A stretch of 64,000 nucleotides of DNA from an uncultured Slackia sp. (GCF_934630525.1 NZ_CAKTVX010000001.1:248001-312000); one strand, 5' to 3'. Counted from the first letter of the stretch, positions 52,207-60,619 are shown. Program-made: numbers and translations. The notes: a model not told the origin generated them from the sequence alone.

Positions 52207-53069
52207 TTGAGGAAGAGGCGAGCGAGCTTGCGGTCGAGTATTCGGCTCCGTCAATCGCCGCGAACTTCGACGCGCTGGAGGCGCATGTCCGCAAGATCGT
52301 GGCCGCGTACGACGGCGCGAAGTACGACCTCACGGACAAGACCGTTCTCGCAGGCGCGAAGAACGACCGCGCCTATCTCAACGGCCTCAAGGGCGAGATT
52401 GAGGCGCGACGCAAGGCGGTCAAGAAGGCGTATTGCATGCCCCTCGACGCGTTCGAGGCGCGATGCAAGGGAATCACGTCGATCATCGACGGGGCAGCCC
52501 AGAACATCAAGGCGCAGCTCGACCAGGCGGAAGAGGAGCGCAAGGCGTTCATCTACAGCAACCTCAAGGCGCACTACGAGGAGTTCGCCGAGCTGCTCGC
52601 GCCGGTGGTGCCGTACGAGCAGCTGCACGAGAAGCAATGGCTCAACAAGAGCTTCGGCCAGGTGAAGGCCGAGAAGGCGCTCGATGCGAAGGTTTCGGCG
52701 GTCGCCCGCGACTGGGAGACGTTGAAGGCGCAAAGCGGCATGGCGCACTACGACGAGGCGGAGCGCGAGTTCTTCCGAACGCTCGACCTGGGGGCCGCGC
52801 TCAACGCAGCACGCCGCGCGACCGAGTACGACGAGCGCATCGCGGAGATGAAGGCGGCGATGGAGCCTGAGCCGGTTGAGTCTGAGCCGATAGGGCAGCA
52901 GCCCGCTCCCGCAGCGCCGCAGCCGATGGGGCAATGCGGCGAGCCGCTTTGCGATTGGACGATTGACGTTCGGGGCGCGACGCGCTCGCAGATGGAAGAG
53001 GTCGCGAAGGTGCTCCGCTCCCGTGGAATCACGGGGCGCATCCAGAAGGTGAAGGAGGTTCAGGAATGA
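52173..53069 (+). CDS. DUF1351 phage recombination-associated protein
   Basis: 298 residues. Long helical coiled-coil region (residues 30-230) with AYLNGLKGEIEARRKAVKKA, typical of DUF1351, then a Pro/Gln linker and a C-terminal domain ending GITGRIQKVKE. DUF1351 genes usually sit just before a single-strand annealing protein, as here. Function in recombination is inferred from context. Confidence 0.8.
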   Translation: MAEEQVLEAEVIEEEASELAVEYSAPSIAANFDALEAHVRKIVAAYDGAKYDLTDKTVLAGAKNDRAYLNGLKGEIEARRKAVKKAYCMPLDAFEARCKGITSIIDGAAQNIKAQLDQAEEERKAFIYSNLKAHYEEFAELLAPVVPYEQLHEKQWLNKSFGQVKAEKALDAKVSAVARDWETLKAQSGMAHYDEAEREFFRTLDLGAALNAARRATEYDERIAEMKAAMEPEPVESEPIGQQPAPAAPQPMGQCGEPLCDWTIDVRGATRSQMEEVAKVLRSRGITGRIQKVKEVQE

Positions 53070-53677
53070 AGAAGCTGGTGGCCGTTCAGGCTGCTCTCAA
53101 GGCCCCCAAGGGGCAGTTCAACAAGTTCGGCGGATACAAGTACCGAAGCTGCGAGGACATCCTCGAAGCGGTGAAGCCGCTGCTTCTCGAGCAGGGCTTG
53201 CAGCTCACCATCACCGACGAGCCCGTGGAGGTTGGCGGGCGCATCTACATCAAGGCCACCGCGACCGTCACCGACGGCAGCGAGACGGCCACGGTGAGCG
53301 GCTACGCCCGCGAGGCCGAGACCAAGAAAGGAATGGATGAGAGCCAGATCACGGGCACGGCATCGAGCTACGCCCGCAAGTACGCGCTCAACGGCCTGTT
53401 CCTAATCGACGACACGAAGGACGCGGACGCGACGAATGAGAAGCCCAAGGCCGCCCAGAAGCCCAAGCAGGCCCCGAAGCCCAAGGCCGCCCCGCAGCCC
53501 CAGGGCGGCGAGTTGAAGGCGGCGAAGGTGCGCCTATGGCACGCGCTGCAGAACTACGCGGCGGAGCACGGCGGCATAGCCGACGCGCTGCTTGAGGGCG
53601 TGAAGAAGCGCCCGGGGGCGCAGATGGGCGACCCCGATTGGCTCAACCTCGTTGCGTCTGAATTCGAGGCGGCGTAA
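53066..53677 (+). CDS. ERF-family single-strand annealing protein
   Basis: 203 residues. ERF core: AVQAALKAPKGQFNKFGGYK, RSCEDILEAVKPLL and the hallmark SQITGTASSYARKYALNGLF. A Lys/Pro/Ala-rich linker (about 130-155) leads to a small helical tail. Promotes phage recombination with SSB. Overlaps DUF1351 by 4 bases. Confidence 0.92.
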   Translation: MKKLVAVQAALKAPKGQFNKFGGYKYRSCEDILEAVKPLLLEQGLQLTITDEPVEVGGRIYIKATATVTDGSETATVSGYAREAETKKGMDESQITGTASSYARKYALNGLFLIDDTKDADATNEKPKAAQKPKQAPKPKAAPQPQGGELKAAKVRLWHALQNYAAEHGGIADALLEGVKKRPGAQMGDPDWLNLVASEFEAA

Positions 53678-54024
53678 TGGCTGGGTTCGACCTTTGGGAA
53701 GAGATTCAGGAATGCTCGCGAATGCTCAACGTCTCGTTGGGGCTTGCCAAGAGCCGAGGCATCCAGATGGTAGAGGCCGAGGCGGCCTACTACACGGCGA
53801 AGGCGCGGGTCGCCTACCAGATGGAGCGAGACGGCAAATCGGCGAGCTTCATCGGGATGGTGATAAAGGGCATGCCAGACGTGAGCGAGGCCATGGAGCT
53901 GTACCACCGCCGCGAGGTCGAGTACCGCAACGCCAACGAGGCGATCATGACCTACAAGAAGCAGCTCGACATGCTCCGCGAGCAATACGCCCGCGAATGG
54001 GGCGCGGCGAAAGAGGCGCAATGA
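53677..54024 (+). CDS. Helical phage protein next to ERF
   Basis: 115 residues, mostly alpha-helical (ECSRMLNVSLGLAKSRG, YKKQLDMLREQYAREWG). Not recognised. Starts within the ERF stop and overlaps the next gene by 4 bases, so coupled to recombination genes. Confidence 0.75.
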   Translation: MAGFDLWEEIQECSRMLNVSLGLAKSRGIQMVEAEAAYYTAKARVAYQMERDGKSASFIGMVIKGMPDVSEAMELYHRREVEYRNANEAIMTYKKQLDMLREQYAREWGAAKEAQ

Positions 54025-54239
54025 GCGTGAAGGCAGAAATCAGGACGGCCCTCGAAGCGGGGCTGACGCTCGATAGCCAGATAGCTATCAGGGAATGGGG
54101 AACGACGAGGCTGGCGAGCTACGTGTGCATGCTGCGAGCCGACGGCGTGCCCATCCAGACGAGGAACAAGCGAGTTCAAACCAGGCGCGGCAAGGTGACC
54201 GTGGCCGAGTATTACATCGAGAAGGAGGCTCACAAATGA
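54021..54239 (+). CDS. Winged HTH protein (HTH_39-like)
   Basis: 72 residues. The pattern ALEAGLTLDSQIAIREWGTT, then LASYVCMLRADGVPIQTR, matches small phage HTH_39 proteins. Coupled to ssb by a 4-base overlap. Probably a DNA-binding accessory. Confidence 0.75.
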   Translation: MSVKAEIRTALEAGLTLDSQIAIREWGTTRLASYVCMLRADGVPIQTRNKRVQTRRGKVTVAEYYIEKEAHK

Positions 54240-54685
54240 GCATCAACAAAGTCTGCATCACGGGCAATCTGACCCGCGACCCCGAGCTGCGCGAGACGGC
54301 GAGCGGCTTCCAGATTCTGAGCTTCGGCGTGGCCGTCAATGACCGCCGCAAGAACCAGCAGACGGGCCAGTACGAGGACTACGCGAACTTCGTCGACTGC
54401 ACGATGTTCGGCAATCGCGCCGCGAGCGTGTCCCGCTTCTTGGGCAAGGGCAGCAAGGTCGCCATCGAGGGCAAATTGCGCTGGTCGCAATGGGAGGCCC
54501 AAGACGGCGGCAAGCGCAGCAAGCTTGAAGTCGTTGTCGACGAAATCGAGTTCATGACGAGCCGCGACGGCGGACAGCAGCCGCAGCACCAGCCGCAGCA
54601 GTACGACCAGCCGCAGCAGTACGACCAGCCGCAGTACCAGCAGCCGCAGACCGCCGACGTGTATGACGATGAGATTCCGTTCTAG
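54236..54685 (+). CDS. ssb: Phage single-stranded DNA-binding protein
   Basis: 149 residues. OB fold (about 1-110, NKVCITGNLTRDPELRETAS) then a Gln/Pro-rich linker made of QPQQYDQPQ repeats and the acidic tip DVYDDEIPF that recruits partner proteins. Works with ERF and the replication proteins. Confidence 0.93.
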   Translation: MSINKVCITGNLTRDPELRETASGFQILSFGVAVNDRRKNQQTGQYEDYANFVDCTMFGNRAASVSRFLGKGSKVAIEGKLRWSQWEAQDGGKRSKLEVVVDEIEFMTSRDGGQQPQHQPQQYDQPQQYDQPQYQQPQTADVYDDEIPF

Positions 54686-54693
54686 GAAGCGCC

Positions 54694-55356
54694 ATGGAAG
54701 AGAGAAGTTTTACATGGTTCCCGAAGCTGACCCGCGTCATGGCGAAGCTCCCGCCGGAGCTTGCGGGCGTGTTCGCCGCCGCCGTGGCAGCTTACGGAAC
54801 CAACGGCACGGAGCCGAGCTTTGACAACGCGCTCATGGGAGCCGTGTTCGAGGGGGTTCGCGAGGATATCGACAATTCCGTTGCCGCTAGAACCAAGAAC
54901 AAAGGCGGGCGACCTCCGAAGCAGAAGGACGAAACCCAGGTTTCGACGCATTGCGAGACGGAAGAAACCCAGGTTTCGGAGGTTTCAAAACAAGAGGAAA
55001 CCCCCGTTTCGGAGGTTTCGGAAACCCAAGAAACCCCCGTTTCTGGTTTCGAGAAACCTACCGAAACCGAAGAAAACCCCTCTTATATATACCAAACCAA
55101 GCCAAGCCATACCAAGCCAAAGAAAAGAGAGGGGGGCGCGCGCATGGCGCGGCCCACGCTCCAAGAGGTCGAGGCGGAAATCAAGGCGAGGGGCTACCAC
55201 GTCGATGCCCGCTCGTTCATCGCCTTCTACGACTCGAACGGCTGGAAGGTTGGCAAGAACCCGATGAAGTCGTGGAAGTCGGCGCTCACGACCTGGGAGC
55301 GCCGGGACAGCGGGAAGGCGGTGGCGAGCGATGCAGACTTTAGCCGATTCGGTTAA
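54694..55356 (+). CDS. DUF6291-like replication initiator with internal repeats
   Basis: 220 residues. N-terminal domain (1-75) like DUF6291 phage proteins (FTWFPKLTRVMAKLPPELAG), basic GGRPPK linker, four 11-residue repeats (variants of ETPVSEVSETQ, about 80-125), and a C-terminal wHTH-like domain (about 150-215, IKARGYHVDARSFIAFYDSN) as in DnaD/initiator proteins. The position before the DnaC-like gene fits an initiator. The repeat DNA is described separately. Overlaps the next gene by 26 bases. Confidence 0.75.
   Translation: MEERSFTWFPKLTRVMAKLPPELAGVFAAAVAAYGTNGTEPSFDNALMGAVFEGVREDIDNSVAARTKNKGGRPPKQKDETQVSTHCETEETQVSEVSKQEETPVSEVSETQETPVSGFEKPTETEENPSYIYQTKPSHTKPKKREGGARMARPTLQEVEAEIKARGYHVDARSFIAFYDSNGWKVGKNPMKSWKSALTTWERRDSGKAVASDADFSRFG
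54931..55043. repeat. 33-bp tandem array with GAAAC-N4-GTTTC cores (iteron-like)
   Basis: Four palindromic cores, GAAACCCAGGTTTC (54931, 54964) and GAAACCCCCGTTTC (54997, 55030), at exact 33-base spacing, about three helix turns. GGAGGTTTC half-sites lie between some copies. Inside an initiator gene this is a typical place for a phage origin. Confidence 0.75.
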
Positions 55357-56002
55357 TCCCCTCGTGGAACGGCTCAAGGAGATTCGGGCGGGGGTCACGC
55401 CAGAGCGGCAGGCCGAGATTGACGCGGAGCTCGCCATTCAGCGCGACTTGGCGAAGCGCAAGGCGATCGTGTCCGTGGGGATGCCGACCATCTTCGAGCG
55501 CGTCCCCTTCGAGGTGGCCCCGAAGCGCGCGCAGGACTGGGCGCGGAAATGCTGGAAGGGCGATTCGCGCAACCTGGTGCTCATCGGCGATTCGGGCGAG
55601 GGCAAGACGGAAGCCGCCTGCGCCCTGCTCGGAGCCATGGCCCCGCACGTCCGATGCCGCTTCGCAACCTTCGGGGACATCCTGCGCGAAGTCCGCGCCA
55701 CCTACGGGGCCGACGGCACCGAGGCGGGTGTTATGGGCAAATGGGAGGGCTGCGCCGTCCTGTGCCTCGACGATTTGGGCAAGGGGCGGCCGACCCAGGA
55801 CGTGCTCGACAAGCTCTTCGCCCTCGTGGCCCACAGGTACAACCACGGCAGGCCGACCATCTTCACGACGCAGTACAAGACGCCCAGCGACCTCGGCAAT
55901 CGGCTCATGTCGCAAGGCGGGGACGCGGAGACCGCCGAGGCCATCGTGCGCAGGGTCTTCGGCATGGGCGACCACAAGGCGGAGGTGGTGTCATGCCATT
56001 GA
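55331..56002 (+). CDS. DnaC-like helicase loader ATPase
   Basis: 223 residues. AAA+ fold: Walker A LIGDSGEGKTEAAC (about residue 84), Walker B AVLCLDDLGKG, sensor TIFTTQYKTPSDLGNRL with later arginine finger. Loads the host replicative helicase at the phage origin. No phage helicase is seen in the window. Overlaps neighbours on both sides. Confidence 0.88.
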   Translation: MQTLADSVNPLVERLKEIRAGVTPERQAEIDAELAIQRDLAKRKAIVSVGMPTIFERVPFEVAPKRAQDWARKCWKGDSRNLVLIGDSGEGKTEAACALLGAMAPHVRCRFATFGDILREVRATYGADGTEAGVMGKWEGCAVLCLDDLGKGRPTQDVLDKLFALVAHRYNHGRPTIFTTQYKTPSDLGNRLMSQGGDAETAEAIVRRVFGMGDHKAEVVSCH

Positions 56003-56460
56003 CGTACACGGCGGCCCAGCTGAAGGGCCGCACCGTCCGTGCCTTCTCGATGCTCGGAAAGCCGTGCGTGGGCGCGGCGTATACGGGCAAGGGGGACGCG
56101 CACCGGCTGGAGGAAGGGGCCGCCTGCTGCATCTGCGGCAGGCCAGCGGCCAACGCCCACCACGAGCCGCCGAAGGGCATGGGCGGGAGCGCGTTCCGAT
56201 TGGACGCGCCGAAGGGGCCGCGAATCCTTCGCCCGCCGCTTCTGGCCGTGTGCGGCAGTGGGAACGCCGACGGGTGCCACGCGATGCTGCACAAGGGAAT
56301 CGCGAAAGTGCGCTGGGAGTGGGACAGCGAGTTCTTCGAGCGCGAATGGCTCGAAGGCAGGCTCGCCGAGGAGCTTTACCGCAACGACGAACGGCTGTTC
56401 GCCATGGGGCGCTACGTGATCGAGATTGGCGGCGGCGAGAAGGAGGTGCGGCCATGCTGA
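55993..56460 (+). CDS. HNH-like / recombination endonuclease protein
   Basis: 155 residues. ACCICGRPAANAHHEPPKGM and CGSGNADGCHAMLHKG form a Cys/His cluster like the zinc-bound HNH fold of phage recombination nucleases. Probably nicks or processes DNA. GGAGG site within the dnaC-like gene end. Confidence 0.75.
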   Translation: MPLTYTAAQLKGRTVRAFSMLGKPCVGAAYTGKGDAHRLEEGAACCICGRPAANAHHEPPKGMGGSAFRLDAPKGPRILRPPLLAVCGSGNADGCHAMLHKGIAKVRWEWDSEFFEREWLEGRLAEELYRNDERLFAMGRYVIEIGGGEKEVRPC

Positions 56461-56741
56461 CGGAAGAACAGCTCGAAACGCTGGTGATGCTGTACGCGGA
56501 GCGCTGCGGCGGCGCGGGGGACGAGAAGTGCTTCGAGGGCTGCCCGTGGAATTCGGAGGCGAACGACGTGACTTGCGCGGCGTTCGTAATCGACGCGGCG
56601 AGGCACCCAGAGTGCTACGAGCTCCGCGACGGGCTGGTGGAGCCGACGGGATGGAAGCGGTCAAGCGAGCTTCCCTCGTTCCCGAGGCCCGCGGAATGCC
56701 CGCAGGAAGCCACAGAATCGCGCCTGAGCCGCGCTTCGTAG
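56454..56741 (+). CDS. Small cysteine-containing phage protein
   Basis: 95 residues, not recognised. Cysteines in AERCGGAGDEKCFEGCPW and VTCAAF could bind metal. GAAGGAGG upstream; overlaps the previous gene by 7 bases. Confidence 0.65.
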   Translation: MLTEEQLETLVMLYAERCGGAGDEKCFEGCPWNSEANDVTCAAFVIDAARHPECYELRDGLVEPTGWKRSSELPSFPRPAECPQEATESRLSRAS

Positions 56742-56808
56742 GTTTGACGAGTATGCGCCCGCCCCGAGCGGAATCGGGGCGCACAGGGCGCGAGAGGAAG
56801 GAAGAGAA

Positions 56809-57348
56809 ATGGCAACGGTAATGAAGCTCGGAAGGTGCCCGCATTGCGACGGCCTCCCCGAAGTCCACAAGGCGAGCGGCATCGCTGGCGGTGACGTGTG
56901 GTGGATAGAGTGCGACGAATGCGGCGCGAGAACGGATAAAAGCTTCGACCTCGACAACGCCGCCGAGAAGTGGAACCGCCGAGCGGGAATGAAGCTTCCG
57001 AATGACAAGAACGGCGAGCCGATACGCCTCGGCGATATCGTGCGCGGCCCGTCGGGGTTCACCGGGCAGGTCGCCTGCATCGAGTTCGCGCTGTCGGGCG
57101 ACGCGTATGTGAGCTTCGGAAGTTCGAGGGGCTACAAGAAGCTGAGGGCCGAAACGCTTGAGCGCCACAAGCCCGGGCGAGTGTCCGAGATGCTTTGCCT
57201 TGACAGCGATATGCAGCTGTCGCCAGAGGAGTACTGCGGCGAGGTTTTGGAGCACGACGAGGCTTCCGACCTCCTGCCGCTTGCGGCAATTGAGCTGAAG
57301 ATGCGCGACGTGAAGCAGCGCCTGGACAAGCTGGAGGCAATGGAATGA
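56809..57348 (+). CDS. Lar-like zinc ribbon plus GEPIR module protein
   Basis: 179 residues. The N-terminal zinc ribbon (CPHC, CDEC, then AAEKWNRRA) resembles Lar restriction-alleviation proteins. From residue about 62 a second module begins MKLPNDKNGEPIRLGDIV, also present in the protein at 58088. A C-terminal helix follows. Role unknown; Lar proteins antagonise host restriction. Overlaps the next gene by 4 bases. Confidence 0.72.
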   Translation: MATVMKLGRCPHCDGLPEVHKASGIAGGDVWWIECDECGARTDKSFDLDNAAEKWNRRAGMKLPNDKNGEPIRLGDIVRGPSGFTGQVACIEFALSGDAYVSFGSSRGYKKLRAETLERHKPGRVSEMLCLDSDMQLSPEEYCGEVLEHDEASDLLPLAAIELKMRDVKQRLDKLEAME

Positions 57349-57512
57349 GCGAGGAATTGAAGCCGTGCCCGTTCTGCGGCGGCGAGGCGAAGCTGCTGCA
57401 CGTGGGCGCTGGCCGAATCGTGAAATGCGGGAGCTGCGGGGCGAGCACGTCGTTCGCCGCCGAGAACCCCGCGAAGGAATGGAACCGCCGAGCGGGAGAG
57501 GATTGGAAATGA
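57345..57512 (+). CDS. Lar-family zinc-ribbon protein (55 aa)
   Basis: 55 residues: KPCPFCGGEAKLLHVGAG, VKCGSCGAS, ENPAKEWNRRAG is the full Lar_restr_allev pattern. Coupled on both sides by 4-base overlaps. Possibly counters host type I restriction, as Rac-prophage Lar does; activity not shown here. Confidence 0.75.
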   Translation: MSEELKPCPFCGGEAKLLHVGAGRIVKCGSCGASTSFAAENPAKEWNRRAGEDWK

Positions 57513-58087
57513 GAATCGAGGAACACATCGGCTGGTGCGACGCTGTGGTGTACACGCACGAGTGCCCGAAATGCGGAGCCGAGTCCGACGTGCATATCGG
57601 CGAGGACGCGGACGCGACGGAGAAGCCGAGCTATTGCCCAGCCTGCGGCGAGCCGATCGCGCGAATGGAAATCGGAACCGTGTGCGCCGTCGAACAGATG
57701 CCGACGCGAGCGCATGCGCACGACGCGGGAGCAGACCTCCGCGCGAGCGAGTCCTACTCCATCGGAATCGGGCAATTCGTCACGGTGCCCACTGGCGTGC
57801 GCGTGAGCATCCCCGAGGGCTGCTTCGGCCTGCTGGCGGCGCGGAGCTCGCTTTGCAATCGCGGGCTGCTCATGGCGAACGGAGTCGGCATCATCGACGC
57901 GGGATTCACGGGAGAAATCAAGGTTCCGCTCTACAACGCGGGCAATCTTCCGAACATCGTGATGGCGGGCGAGCGCATCGCGCAGCTGGTAATCGTGCCG
58001 TGTGAATTGCCGACATTCCGACGAGTGGACGAATTGGAAGAGACCGAGCGCGGCGAAGGCGGCTTCGGAAGCACGGGGGTTGAGTAA
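57509..58087 (+). CDS. dut: dUTPase with N-terminal zinc ribbon
   Basis: 192 residues. Residues 1-50 carry a four-cysteine ribbon (CPKC, CPAC); residues about 60-192 are a trimeric dUTPase with all five motifs: AHDAGADLRA, ARSSL, NGVGIIDAGFTGEIKVPL, GERIAQLVI, RGEGGFGSTG. Removes dUTP and supplies dUMP to ThyX. The ribbon is not part of ordinary dUTPases and may come from the neighbouring Lar-like genes. Confidence 0.92.
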   Translation: MRIEEHIGWCDAVVYTHECPKCGAESDVHIGEDADATEKPSYCPACGEPIARMEIGTVCAVEQMPTRAHAHDAGADLRASESYSIGIGQFVTVPTGVRVSIPEGCFGLLAARSSLCNRGLLMANGVGIIDAGFTGEIKVPLYNAGNLPNIVMAGERIAQLVIVPCELPTFRRVDELEETERGEGGFGSTGVE

Positions 58088-58678
58088 ATGAAAGATTTGA
58101 GAAGCGGAATCGAGCACCTAAAGCAGGCGAAAGCCCACATGAGCAAGGCGAACGGCATCATGAGCGACCACATCTCGAAGCTCAAGGCGCTCGAAGAGGA
58201 GAACGCCGCGCTGAAGGCGGAGCTCGACGATTGGAAGGGCAACGCCGAGGGCTTCGAGCCCGATGCGTATATGAAGCTGCCGCTCGATGCCGACGGCGAG
58301 CCGATTCGCATCGGCGATGTCTTGTATTCGAGCGGAAACGAGTGTCGCGTGGTCAGCATCACCGTAAAAGCCGACGAGGCATGCGTCGGCGTGCATACCG
58401 ACGAGGGCGCGTTCCTTCCGTCGGTGAACCCAAAGTATCTGTCGCGAAAGAATCCCGCGCCGCTAGAGGATGACCAAGCCGACAGCTGGGAGAAGCTGGA
58501 AGCGGACATGATGAAGGGAACCACGTGCTTCTATTTCGGATGCGAAGAATCTACGGAAGATTGCTTTTGTTGCCCCCATGGGATAGAGAAGTCGGGAATG
58601 CCCTGCTGGAAGAACGAGCGCGTCGACATACTGAAGCGAGCCAAGAAGCTCGCGGGAATCGAAGAGGAGGCGGAGTGA
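58088..58678 (+). CDS. Coiled-coil plus GEPIR module protein
   Basis: 196 residues. N-terminal coiled coil (about 1-50, ISKLKALEEENAALKAELD), then MKLPLDADGEPIRIGDVLYS, the module also seen at 56809, then a Cys-rich end (CFYFGCEESTEDCFCCPHG). Function unknown. Starts with no gap after dut. Confidence 0.65.
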   Translation: MKDLRSGIEHLKQAKAHMSKANGIMSDHISKLKALEEENAALKAELDDWKGNAEGFEPDAYMKLPLDADGEPIRIGDVLYSSGNECRVVSITVKADEACVGVHTDEGAFLPSVNPKYLSRKNPAPLEDDQADSWEKLEADMMKGTTCFYFGCEESTEDCFCCPHGIEKSGMPCWKNERVDILKRAKKLAGIEEEAE

Positions 58679-59034
58679 TGGGCGTCCAAATCAACCCTTT
58701 CATCCTACCGTTTCCAGTGAGCGTCGCGAGGGACGAGACCGAATACCGCGAATGCGTGCGGAACCTCGGAATCGACCCGCCGAGCATCGAAGCGTGCGAC
58801 GGAAAGACGGTCGCCGTCAGGGGCGAAGGCATCGTCGTGTGGGTCGATAGGGGGCTCAAGCGCGACGCGTTATTCGGAGTTGCCGCCCATGAGGCCACGC
58901 ACGCGGCGCTCGACCTGTTCGACATGATGGGAGAAGAAAACCCCGGCCATGAAATCCTGGCATACATGGTTCAGAGCATCGCGAGCGGGATTCTCGTAGC
59001 TTGCGAAATGGGAGGCGATAGCGAATGCAAGTAA
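58678..59034 (+). CDS. Putative zinc-dependent protein with HEATH motif
   Basis: 118 residues. AAHEATHAALDLFDMMG is a gluzincin-type HExxH helix, followed by EILAYMVQSI, where a third ligand glutamate (HEILAYM) could lie. Might be a small metallopeptidase or only a zinc-binding structural fold. Overlaps the next gene by 10 bases. Confidence 0.65.
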   Translation: MGVQINPFILPFPVSVARDETEYRECVRNLGIDPPSIEACDGKTVAVRGEGIVVWVDRGLKRDALFGVAAHEATHAALDLFDMMGEENPGHEILAYMVQSIASGILVACEMGGDSECK

Positions 59035-59612
59035 CCGTACTGGCCGCCACGGCGAACCCGATGGACGTGATAGGCATCGCCGCCGGCATGTGCTACGGCA
59101 AGCCCACGCCTTCGCCGAAGCGCGTGCGCCGATGCGCGAAGACTGGCCATATGAGCGTTTTCGAGCATGCTTCCGCGACGCTCATGGTTGAGGGAATCTC
59201 GCGCGCCTGCCTGGCGCAGCTCACGCGCCATCGAATCGCGTCGTACTCGGTCACGTCGCAGCGATATTGCAAGGTCGGCGGCGAAGACTGGTACGTGATG
59301 CCGCCGAGCATCGCGGGTACGGAATTCGAGCGAAGGTTCAAGGCCGCCATGACGGCGGCGAAAATGGACTACGAAGAAGCGCTGACGTTCAACGCGAGGG
59401 AGGACGCCCGCTATCTGCTCCCCGAGGCCACGAACACGAGCCTCGTGATGACCGTCAACGCGAGCAGCCTGCAAAACTTCCTGACGCTGCGTCTCGACAG
59501 CCGCGCGCAATGGGAGATTCGCGAGCTAGCTCTTGCGATTGAGCGCGAGCTTGAGGGCATCGGCGGGCAATGGCGCGAGCTGATTGAGCTGCTTCGGGAG
59601 GTGCGCAAATGA
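59025..59612 (+). CDS. thyX: Flavin-dependent thymidylate synthase ThyX
   Basis: 195 residues. Makes dTMP from dUMP with methylene-tetrahydrofolate and FADH2. The ThyX signature RHRIASYSVTSQRY (RHRxxSx5SxRY form) is intact. Together with dUTPase it gives the phage its own thymidylate supply. Overlaps the next gene by 4 bases. Confidence 0.95.
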   Translation: MQVTVLAATANPMDVIGIAAGMCYGKPTPSPKRVRRCAKTGHMSVFEHASATLMVEGISRACLAQLTRHRIASYSVTSQRYCKVGGEDWYVMPPSIAGTEFERRFKAAMTAAKMDYEEALTFNAREDARYLLPEATNTSLVMTVNASSLQNFLTLRLDSRAQWEIRELALAIERELEGIGGQWRELIELLREVRK

Positions 59613-60103
59613 GCGACCGCAGAGAGATAACGGCCGAGCTTTCCGCGAAAGCGCTCAAGAGGCTCAGGAAAGAATTCAATTTGGTTTCGAGTGAGGTATG
59701 GGTCGACGAAGCCCACAGGGTTGATTTCGTGGCATACCGCATCGGGAGCGGCTACACGAACGCCGCAGCCGAGCGCGGCGCGTTCTGCTTCGTCGAGGTG
59801 AAGTCGTGCATGGATGATTTCACGAGCGGACACGGGCGGACGTTCGATGGCGACGAGAACTGGCTCGTGTGCCCGAGGGAACTTGCCGACGCACTGCATG
59901 GGAAGCTTCAACTCCCGAGGAACTGCAAGGTGCTTTGCCCCGACGCCGCAGGCAACCTGCGCGTCGCGTACGACACCAGCGAGCGCGGGCGAAGCTTCAG
60001 GAAGCTCTCGACCGCAGCGCTCCTGCTGCAAATGGTGCTGGACAGCGCCCAGTCGTGGCGCACGTCAAGGGAGGTTTTCTACGAGGAGGCGCGTAATGAT
60101 TAG
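59609..60103 (+). CDS. PD-(D/E)XK nuclease-fold protein (MmcB-like)
   Basis: 164 residues. RVDFVAYRIGSG and AFCFVEVKSCMDDF give the D..E-x-K pattern of restriction-like nucleases; gene arrangement resembles MmcB-type repair proteins. Could degrade host DNA or process recombination ends. Overlaps neighbours. Confidence 0.65.
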   Translation: MSDRREITAELSAKALKRLRKEFNLVSSEVWVDEAHRVDFVAYRIGSGYTNAAAERGAFCFVEVKSCMDDFTSGHGRTFDGDENWLVCPRELADALHGKLQLPRNCKVLCPDAAGNLRVAYDTSERGRSFRKLSTAALLLQMVLDSAQSWRTSREVFYEEARND

Positions 60104-60434
60104 CGACGAAGAGCGCAGGCGTGCGGCGACAGAGCTGCGAACGGCCGCTGGTGGGGAATTCCGCCATGTCGATGCGCTTGACGTGATCGCGGGCAGCATC
60201 GGTGTAGATGTGAGCGGAATGTATACGCACGAGGCCGAGAGCAAAGTTTACGCCGCCCTGGCCGACCTCATCGACGTGCCGACGACCGTGCTCGACCTCA
60301 CCGAGACCACGCGCACCGTCCATGGCGAAGAGGTGCGCGGTTGGGAGTGCCGAGAGTGCGGGCAATCGCACGAAGAGATGTACGGCAAATACGAGTACTG
60401 CCCGCATTGCCGGAGGAAGGTGGTCGAGCGATGA
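60096..60434 (+). CDS. Phage protein with C-terminal zinc ribbon
   Basis: 112 residues. A helical N-terminal half (RHVDALDVIAGSIGV) and a C-terminal ribbon WECRECGQSHEEM with CPHCRRK. Not recognised. Coupled to both neighbours by overlap. Confidence 0.65.
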   Translation: MISDEERRRAATELRTAAGGEFRHVDALDVIAGSIGVDVSGMYTHEAESKVYAALADLIDVPTTVLDLTETTRTVHGEEVRGWECRECGQSHEEMYGKYEYCPHCRRKVVER

Positions 60435-60619
60435 GGCTTTACAGATGCGACCGATGCGGCGAGTACGTGCCGGTGAGCGCGAAGCGCTTCTTCGTGCGCA
60501 AGCCGACAAAGGGCATTTACCGCTTCGGAAAGAAGCGCCACCTTTGCGAGAAGTGCGCGCATAGCTTCGACCGATGGATGAATGAGGCGAAGGAGGCGGC
60601 GGACGATGAGCACGAATAA
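60431..60619 (+). CDS. Small zinc-finger phage protein
   Basis: 62 residues: CDRCGEYVP and CEKCAHSFDRWM form a two-knuckle zinc site. Unknown role; start overlaps the preceding stop. Confidence 0.65.
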   Translation: MRLYRCDRCGEYVPVSAKRFFVRKPTKGIYRFGKKRHLCEKCAHSFDRWMNEAKEAADDEHE

